Source: Candidatus Odinarchaeota archaeon (GTDB lineage Archaea > Asgardarchaeota > Baldrarchaeia > Baldrarchaeales > DXJG01). From it: 9,831 nucleotides of DNA. The position numbers and the translations under genes are program-made. The stretch is from assembly GCA_021158895.1 (NCBI GenBank), contig JAGGSW010000040.1, positions 1 through 9,831 of the forward strand, given 5' to 3'. Numbering within the stretch: the first letter of the stretch is position 1; each line of letters starts with the position of its first letter. The notes under the pieces were generated by a model. The model did no database searches. It saw only the letters and a list, made by a program, of their open reading frames with translations, and was not told the DNA's origin. Below are positions 5,349 through 9,831 of the stretch, in pieces.

Positions 5349-6515
5349 TCACCTTCCCAAAAGTTTCCTCATCTCTGATAAAATCTCCTCAGGTGTTATC
5401 ATCTCTCCACCACCAATTTTCGATATAGCTTTAACACGTGCTTCACAACCTACTACTCTTTCCACCTCATATACCAATTGGCCGAGATTCATCTCAGGAA
5501 CCAGAATAAAATCTACCCTTTCTGCCACCTCTTTCACAACCTTCTCGGGAAAAGGCCAAATAGTTCTCAGCCTAACATGCCCAACCGTTATTCCCTCTTT
5601 CTCTGCTAGAATGACTGCATCGTACACAGATCTTGAAGTACAGCCATATGAAATAACACCTATATCCGCGTCTTCAATATTTTGGGTTTCTACATCAATA
5701 ATTTTGTCCGCGTTTTCCCTAATTTTATTAACAATTCGCGTTACAAGCCTTCTGTGAACCTCAGGATCCACCGTCTTTCTATAACCATACTCATTATGAG
5801 TAGATCCAGTAATTAAAAGATTAAAACCATCCCCAATTCGAGGCATAGGAGGAACTCCTACCTCACCTACACCACCAAAAATAGGTTCACCAATATGACT
5901 TGGCTTCCTTCTATTATACACCTCTATTTCCTCGGGGGAAGGAACACGAACTTTTTCCCACATATGTCCCACAATTTCATCCGATAGGATAATGACTGGA
6001 ACTCTATAAATCTCAGATAAATTAAAAGCTTTGACAGTCAAATCAAACATTTCTTGGGGAGAATTCGGAGAAAGAACAATAACTTCATGATCGCCGTGAG
6101 TTCCCCATCTAGCCTGCATAATATCTCCCTGAGCGGCTTTTGTAGCCTGGCCGGTGCTTGGACCTGCACGTTGAACATCAACAATTACACAGGGCGTTTC
6201 CGTCATGCAAGCGTAACCAATATTTTCTTGCATTAAGCTAAAACCAGGGCCAGACGTCGCCGTCATGGATTTCAGTCCGCCCCATGAAGCCCCAATAACA
6301 GCTGAAATCGATGCAATTTCATCTTCCATTTGTACATATATGCCTCCAACCTCGGGTAATCTTTTAGCCATATGTTCAGCAATTTCAGAGGCCGGGGTTA
6401 TAGGGTAGCCAGCAAAAAACCTACAGCCAGCAGCTATAGCGCCTTCCGCGCAGGCAGTATCTCCTTGCCAGAAATGGACGCCACTCAAAACTTCCTTATT
6501 TTTTCTTTCCGACAT
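5349..6515 (-). CDS. korA: 2-oxoacid:ferredoxin oxidoreductase, alpha subunit (KorA)
   Basis: 388 residues, the pyrimidine-binding and transketolase C-terminal domains of the enzyme. Motifs are GYPITPASEI (36-45), MEDEIAS (63-69; the Glu is positioned for cofactor activation), TSGPGFSLMQEN (87-98) and GPSTGQATKAAQGD. The C-terminal domain (about 230-388) ends with the GGGEMITPEEIL stretch typical of KorA. YPITPASEI and the separate alpha, beta and gamma genes favour KorA (2-oxoglutarate) over PorA or VorA. In an anaerobe this enzyme may run oxidatively, or reductively for biosynthesis. The ATG at 6515 follows GGGGTGA, a strong ribosome-binding site. It is the first gene of korABC and is divergent from the EF-2-like gene. 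No KorD ferredoxin gene is adjacent. Confidence 0.93.
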   Translation of the reverse strand: MSERKNKEVLSGVHFWQGDTACAEGAIAAGCRFFAGYPITPASEIAEHMAKRLPEVGGIYVQMEDEIASISAVIGASWGGLKSMTATSGPGFSLMQENIGYACMTETPCVIVDVQRAGPSTGQATKAAQGDIMQARWGTHGDHEVIVLSPNSPQEMFDLTVKAFNLSEIYRVPVIILSDEIVGHMWEKVRVPSPEEIEVYNRRKPSHIGEPIFGGVGEVGVPPMPRIGDGFNLLITGSTHNEYGYRKTVDPEVHRRLVTRIVNKIRENADKIIDVETQNIEDADIGVISYGCTSRSVYDAVILAEKEGITVGHVRLRTIWPFPEKVVKEVAERVDFILVPEMNLGQLVYEVERVVGCEARVKAISKIGGGEMITPEEILSEMRKLLGR

Positions 6516-6556
6516 TCTTTCACCCCTGAGACCATCACATAGTTGTCTCTTCTAAC

Positions 6557-6568
6557 AAAATAAATTTA
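6557..6568 (-). promoter_or_regulatory. Possible TATA element for korABC
   Basis: The minus strand reads GGTAAATTTATTTTG. A start about 25 nt downstream (near 6536) would leave a leader of about 20 nt containing the GGGGTGA ribosome-binding site at 6526-6520. The match to a TATA consensus is moderate. Confidence 0.35.
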
Positions 6569-6605
6569 CCTAATTAGGGTCTTAAACTTAGTAGTAACTT
6601 TGTAA

Positions 6606-6613
6606 TATAAAAG
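6606..6613 (+). promoter_or_regulatory. TATA box for the EF-2-like gene
   Basis: TATAAAAG is the same octamer found before the Sm-like and Lrp genes. It predicts a start near 6632 and a leader of about 75 nt. A second candidate, GAATATAAGTTTA at about 6630-6642, would shorten the leader to about 45 nt. Confidence 0.45.
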
Positions 6614-6693
6614 GTAAACAATTCCAGGAGAATATAAGTTTAGTTCCATGTCGTATTGATTTAGCTATTTCAGCGTCATTCTCATAGAGCTCT

Positions 6694-6699
6694 GAGGTG
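6694..6699 (+). promoter_or_regulatory. Ribosome-binding site deciding the GTG start of the EF-2-like gene
   Basis: GAGGTG lies 7 nt before the GTG at 6707. The first in-frame ATG (6722) would be 22 nt away, so the GTG is the better start. Confidence 0.65.
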
Positions 6700-6706
6700 G
6701 GAAAGA

Positions 6707-8884
6707 GTGGCAAAGCGTAAAATGGTTCAAGAAGTGCTAAAAATTATGAAATCAAAGGAATACATTAGAAATATCGGAATAATTGCTCACATAGATCATG
6801 GTAAAACAACACTTACCGACTCTCTACTGGCTGGAGCAGGCTTACTTTCCCCGTCACTTGCCGGTCAGGTTAAGGCGCTTGACTATTTGGAAGAAGAGCA
6901 AAGACGTGGTATAACAATTAAAACAGCAAATATATCTCTCCTTTATGAGTGGAGGAATGACCGTTACGTAGTAAACCTGATCGATACACCCGGACATGTC
7001 GATTTCTCAGGCAAAGTTACAAGAGCATTAAGGGCAATTGATGGAGTGGTAGTGGTAGTGGACGCTGTCGAGGAAATAATGGTTCAAACGGAAACAGTGA
7101 CGAGACAAGCATTAGAAGAAAGGGTAAAACCAATTCTCTTCATAAACAAAGTCGATAGACTTATAAGGGAATTAAAACTCTCTCCCGAAAAAATTAGAGA
7201 AAAATTTGAAAGGATAATTCGAAACTTTAACTCTCTTATTGAAAACTTCGGGGAGGAGGCTTTCAAAAAAAGGTGGAGAGTTAATCCAGAAAATGGATCA
7301 GTGATTTTTGGAAGTGCACTCCATAAATGGGGTTTTACAATTCCTTCGATTAACAAATCGGGATTGAAATTTAAAGATATAATGAAATGCTATAAGGAAG
7401 GAAAAATAGACCAACTACAAGATCTTCTGCCTCTTCATGAAGCAATATTAAGTGCAATAGTAAAACACTTACCAAACCCTATAGTGGCTCAAAAGTACAG
7501 AATACCAAAAATATGGCATGGCAATTTAGAGTCAGAAGTCGGGCAAGCAATGTTAAACTGTGATGACAAGGGGCCTCTAACACTCTGCGTCACTAAAATA
7601 ATTTTAGATCCCCATGCAAAACTTGTAGCAACAGGTAGAATCTTTTCAGGAACCATAAAGGAAGGACAAGAAGTTTATCTACTGAACGCAAGAAAATCCT
7701 ATAGAATACAGCAAGTAGGCATGTACATGGGAGCCGTCAGAGAAATCGTAAAAGAAATCCCAGCAGGAAACATAGCAGCAATAATTGGACCTGAAGAACT
7801 TAAATCTGGAGAAACCATAGTTGAACTAGGATATGAAACTAAAATGACCCCTTTCGAAGAAATAAAGTACATTACCGAACCCGTAGTAACTTTAACAGTT
7901 GAACCTAAAAAACTACAATATCTTCAAAAAATGATAGAATTAATGAAAAAACTCTCAATACAAGACCCAAACTTATCAGTTTCAATAAATGAAGAAACGG
8001 GCGAATATCTATTGTCGGGAATCGGGGAACTACATCTTGAAATCGCAATGAAAGAACTGGAAAAATCGGGATTAGAAATAATAGCATCTAAACCGATTGT
8101 TGTGTATAGGGAAACTGTTAAAGCCAAGGGAGGCCCAGTATTTGTAAACAGTATCAACGATTTAAATTCGGTAACACTCCTTGTAGAACCTCTCGAAGAA
8201 GATGTGTTAAACATACTATTAGAGAAACATTCCATTAGAGAGGAAGAAAATAATAAAATTACCCGCCTTCTTGCCAAAAAAATGGAACAGTATCTAAAAA
8301 ATGCTAATGAAATATGGGCCATCGAAAAACATGGAAACCTCTTAATTTACACTGGACAGGAAGACGAGGAAATATTAGATGTAAAAAACTCCGTTATTAC
8401 TGGTTTTAAGTGGGCATGCAAATCAGGTCCACTATGTGGTGAACCTTTACGAGGACTAAAAGTAATAATTCAAGAACTAAACATACATAAGAACCCAGAA
8501 ATGAGAGATTCCTCACAAATAATTCCTATGATTAAAAATGCCATATTTAAAGCAATACTTTTAGATACTCCAACAATTTTAGAACCCATATACAAAATAC
8601 AAATCAGAACTCCACCAGAAACCGTGGGAAACATCCTAAGTGTACTAGCGCAACGAAGAGGCAACGTACTCAAGGTGGAACAAAGAGGATTTGACACATT
8701 AATAACGGCAAAAATTCCAGTTAAGGAAAGTTTCGGGCTTGCAACGGAACTTCGATCAAAAACTTCCGGAAGAGCATTCTGGCAAATGCAATTCTCAAGC
8801 TGGGAAGAACCACCGGATAACGTAGCAAAACAAATAATTGAAGAAGTCAAAGAGCGAAAAGGAATAAAAACGACCAATATATAA
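6707..8884 (+). CDS. fusA: Elongation factor EF-2-like GTPase lacking the diphthamide histidine
   Basis: 725 residues, full archaeal EF-2 length. EF-2 moves tRNA and mRNA through the ribosome at the cost of GTP. The GTPase motifs are intact: AHIDHGKTT (27-35), RRGITI (66-71), DTPGH (93-97) and NKVD (147-150). Domains II-III follow, including the conserved QAMLNCD and LLSGIGELHLE stretches, then domain IV and a domain V ending in ERKGI. In domain IV, canonical LHEDAIHRGPAQ aligns with IHKNPEMRDSSQ, so the diphthamide histidine is Met599 and the following Gly is Asp601. The partner tip loop, normally SPNKHNR, is SINDLNS (482-488). Such residue losses are described for EF-2 paralogues of archaea lacking diphthamide genes (Korarchaeota, Asgard and Geoarchaea). 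It may be a second EF-2 with a changed role; a canonical copy elsewhere cannot be excluded. The frame is intact throughout, arguing against a pseudogene. Confidence 0.93.
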   Translation: MAKRKMVQEVLKIMKSKEYIRNIGIIAHIDHGKTTLTDSLLAGAGLLSPSLAGQVKALDYLEEEQRRGITIKTANISLLYEWRNDRYVVNLIDTPGHVDFSGKVTRALRAIDGVVVVVDAVEEIMVQTETVTRQALEERVKPILFINKVDRLIRELKLSPEKIREKFERIIRNFNSLIENFGEEAFKKRWRVNPENGSVIFGSALHKWGFTIPSINKSGLKFKDIMKCYKEGKIDQLQDLLPLHEAILSAIVKHLPNPIVAQKYRIPKIWHGNLESEVGQAMLNCDDKGPLTLCVTKIILDPHAKLVATGRIFSGTIKEGQEVYLLNARKSYRIQQVGMYMGAVREIVKEIPAGNIAAIIGPEELKSGETIVELGYETKMTPFEEIKYITEPVVTLTVEPKKLQYLQKMIELMKKLSIQDPNLSVSINEETGEYLLSGIGELHLEIAMKELEKSGLEIIASKPIVVYRETVKAKGGPVFVNSINDLNSVTLLVEPLEEDVLNILLEKHSIREEENNKITRLLAKKMEQYLKNANEIWAIEKHGNLLIYTGQEDEEILDVKNSVITGFKWACKSGPLCGEPLRGLKVIIQELNIHKNPEMRDSSQIIPMIKNAIFKAILLDTPTILEPIYKIQIRTPPETVGNILSVLAQRRGNVLKVEQRGFDTLITAKIPVKESFGLATELRSKTSGRAFWQMQFSSWEEPPDNVAKQIIEEVKERKGIKTTNI

Positions 8885-8977
8885 ACTAATCGCTATATAG
8901 GTAACTTATTCTATCAAATTATTCAAGTTACATCCATAGTTGCAAACTCCCTTACAGACCCGCATAAAACTTAACAA

Positions 8978-8982
8978 TTTTT
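8978..8982 (+). terminator. Oligo-T terminator candidate after the EF-2-like gene
   Basis: AATTTTTC about 95 nt beyond the stop is the first T5 run on the plus strand downstream of the gene. There is no stem-loop in front of it. Confidence 0.3.
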
Positions 8983-8991
8983 CTGGAAGCT

Positions 8992-9005
8992 AAGCATAAA
9001 TGCTT
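8992..9005. repeat. Short perfect inverted repeat between the EF-2-like gene and tRNA-Gly
   Basis: AAGCAT and ATGCTT are separated by two A residues. A competing pairing of GAAGC (8986-8990) with GCTTC (9002-9006) is possible. It lies about 35 bp upstream of the tRNA promoter. Its function is unknown and chance is a real possibility. Confidence 0.3.
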
Positions 9006-9040
9006 CATAAAAGTATCTTATGTAATCCCTCTAAGTAACA

Positions 9041-9054
9041 GAAAAATTAAAAAC
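9041..9054 (+). promoter_or_regulatory. BRE/TATA promoter of tRNA-Gly
   Basis: GAAAAATTAAAAAC is centred about 33 nt before the first base of the tRNA, as expected for an archaeal tRNA promoter with a short 5' leader. The purine-rich GAAAAA could serve as the BRE. Confidence 0.45.
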
Positions 9055-9080
9055 ATCAACAATATTCATAATAATGAAAA

Positions 9081-9158
9081 GCGGGGCTAGTCTAGCCTGG
9101 TCTAGGACGCCGGCCTCCCAAGCCGGTTACCCGGGTTCAAATCCCGGGCCCCGCACCA
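9081..9158 (+). tRNA. tRNA-Gly(CCC)
   Basis: A complete cloverleaf without introns. The acceptor GCGGGGC pairs with GCCCCGC (9148-9154), followed by discriminator A (9155) and an encoded CCA (9156-9158). The D stem is GTCT/GGAC, the anticodon stem CCGGC/GCCGG with loop CTCCCAA (anticodon CCC at 9117-9119), a 4-nt variable loop, and T stem CCGGG/CCCGG with loop TTCAAAT. It reads GGG codons. The nearly all-GC stems in an AT-rich setting suggest a thermophile. Confidence 0.96.
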
Positions 9159-9318
9159 CATTGTAGCGAATTGTTGCCCTTTTTACATCGATAAAATTTC
9201 TTATTTCATTTTTAATCTTATTGTAAATGTAAGTGGAAGTTAGAGAAAGATAGGGGCCTCCAAACATTATTGTAGCCTTAGTTTAGTGTTACTAGATCTT
9301 GATGACTTCAGTTTAGCT
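9159..9318. other. Convergent intergenic region between tRNA-Gly and the Lrp gene
   Basis: Apart from the T5 run behind the tRNA, nothing convincing is seen. GTTTAG occurs twice (about 9280 and 9311), which is not enough to call a repeat, and no clear T tract terminates the Lrp transcript. Confidence 0.4.
9180..9184 (+). terminator. Oligo-T terminator of tRNA-Gly
   Basis: CCCTTTTTAC begins 22 nt after the encoded CCA. A T5 run at this distance is typical for termination of an archaeal tRNA gene. Confidence 0.5.
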
Positions 9319-9792
9319 TTATAGATTAATCTCAGTTGTTTCCTTTTCTGTGCTTAGTACTACGCATGTTAATGTCTTTTCAACACCTTTAACTAATCTT
9401 AGTCTGTCTACAATAAATTTTCCCAGTTCTTCGACATCTCTTACTCTAACTTTAAGAAGTAGATCCCAGTTCCCAGTTATAATGTGAACTTCTTGGACTT
9501 CGGGTAATCTTGCAATTTCCTTTGCAACTTCCCTTTGTGTTAATTGATAATCCATTTTTGATGGTTGATATGTAAATGACACCAAAATAAAGGCAGTAGT
9601 TCCTCTTCCAAGTTTTTCTGCATTCAAAATTGCTTTATATCCTTTAATTATTCCCTGTTTTTCTAAACGTTTTATTCTAGCAAATACTGTTGTTATTGGA
9701 GAATTTATGCGTTTCGCTATCTCTCTAGCCGTTAATTTACAGTTCTCCTGTATCAAATTTAATATTTTGATATCTTTTTCATCCAACTTCAT
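9319..9792 (-). CDS. Lrp/AsnC family transcriptional regulator
   Basis: 157 residues with the two-domain layout and length of the family. The N-terminal winged helix-turn-helix starts MKLDEKDIKILNLIQE and contains LTAREIAKRINSPITTVFARIKRLEKQGII (about 20-49), the classic Lrp recognition unit. The C-terminal RAM ligand-binding and oligomerisation domain (about 66-145) includes VQEVHIITGNWDLLLKVRVRD. Members form dimers to octamers and respond to amino acids or other small molecules; the ligand here cannot be told. The gene is monocistronic in this window and convergent with tRNA-Gly. The ATG lies just behind a strong TATA box with almost no leader, and a palindrome between them suggests autorepression. 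An upstream ATG at 9802 is out of frame. Confidence 0.93.
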   Translation of the reverse strand: MKLDEKDIKILNLIQENCKLTAREIAKRINSPITTVFARIKRLEKQGIIKGYKAILNAEKLGRGTTAFILVSFTYQPSKMDYQLTQREVAKEIARLPEVQEVHIITGNWDLLLKVRVRDVEELGKFIVDRLRLVKGVEKTLTCVVLSTEKETTEINL

Positions 9793-9802
9793 TTTTATCC
9801 AT

Positions 9803-9815
9803 TGTAATAATTACA
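9803..9815. promoter_or_regulatory. Palindromic operator candidate for the Lrp/AsnC gene
   Basis: TGTAATAATTACA is a perfect dyad with 6-bp arms around one central base. It lies between the TATA box and the start codon, where binding would block polymerase recruitment. This arrangement is known for autoregulated archaeal Lrp proteins such as Pyrococcus LrpA. Confidence 0.5.
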
Positions 9816-9817
9816 TT

Positions 9818-9829
9818 CCTTTTATATAT
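9818..9829 (-). promoter_or_regulatory. TATA box of the Lrp/AsnC gene
   Basis: The minus strand reads ATATATAAAAGG, containing TATAAAAG. A start about 25 nt downstream falls near 9798, only a few nt before the ATG, so the mRNA would be almost leaderless. Confidence 0.6.
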
Positions 9830-9831
9830 GC

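Noticed and set aside
6686..6693. AGAGCTCT palindrome directly before the EF-2 ribosome-binding site
   Set aside because: An 8-bp palindrome without a spacer cannot form a hairpin in mRNA, and one of this length can occur by chance in 10 kb.
7924..8877. Long reading frames antisense to the EF-2-like gene (8322-7924 and 8877-8470)
   Set aside because: They are shadows of the coding frame, with low-complexity Ser/Phe/Ile-rich translations, no start signals and no family resemblance.
9294..9312. TTGATGA...TTCAG resembling a C/D-box RNA
   Set aside because: Box C has T in place of the purine, and no box D or internal C'/D' pair with correct spacing is present on either strand.
1..9831. CRISPR arrays, insertion sequences or attachment sites
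   Set aside because: No regularly spaced repeats, transposase frames, terminal inverted repeats, or duplicated tRNA ends were seen.

Overview
This is an archaeal chromosome segment. It carries a TATA/BRE-type transcription factor (TFB), an Sm-like protein, an EF-2-type translocase, a ferredoxin-dependent 2-oxoacid oxidoreductase, an archaeal secretion/pilus ATPase and a tRNA gene with introns at non-canonical positions. The promoters carry archaeal TATA boxes (TATAAAAG recurs before three genes). The protein-coding DNA is AT-rich, but both tRNAs have almost all-GC stems, which suggests a thermophile (inference). The disrupted tRNA and the divergent EF-2 fit the TACK/Thermoproteota side of the archaea, for example Korarchaeia- or Bathyarchaeia-like lineages. 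The phylum cannot be fixed from this window.

Layout. Positions 58-459 (-) encode an Sm-like protein of the SmAP3 type with a C-terminal domain. A 430-bp divergent region follows, with a TATA box for the Sm gene and a 13-bp interrupted inverted repeat before the next gene. Positions 896-3726 (+) look like a three-gene operon: a divergent TFB paralogue, a type II/IV secretion-family ATPase overlapping it by 14 nt, and a 73-residue pilin-like protein with a class III signal peptide. No membrane platform protein or prepilin peptidase accompanies them.

On the minus strand, 3757-3894 is a tRNA with two 30-nt introns. Read naively it has a CAT (Met) anticodon. The fold of the first intron suggests instead that the intron splits a CTC anticodon, giving tRNA-Glu. 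Upstream of it, 6515-3965 (-) is a tightly packed korA-korB-korC operon for a 2-oxoacid (probably 2-oxoglutarate):ferredoxin oxidoreductase, without the small ferredoxin subunit KorD.

Divergent from korA, 6707-8884 (+) encodes a full-length EF-2-like GTPase. Its G motifs are intact, but the diphthamide-site histidine is Met599 and the other domain IV tip loop has also lost its usual residues. A tRNA-Gly(CCC) gene follows at 9081-9158. The window closes with an Lrp/AsnC regulator (9319-9792, -) whose promoter contains a perfect 13-bp dyad between the TATA box and the start codon, a probable autoregulatory operator.

The most notable items are the EF-2 lacking the diphthamide histidine, the tRNA whose anticodon appears to be interrupted by an intron, and the TFB-ATPase-minipilin operon.
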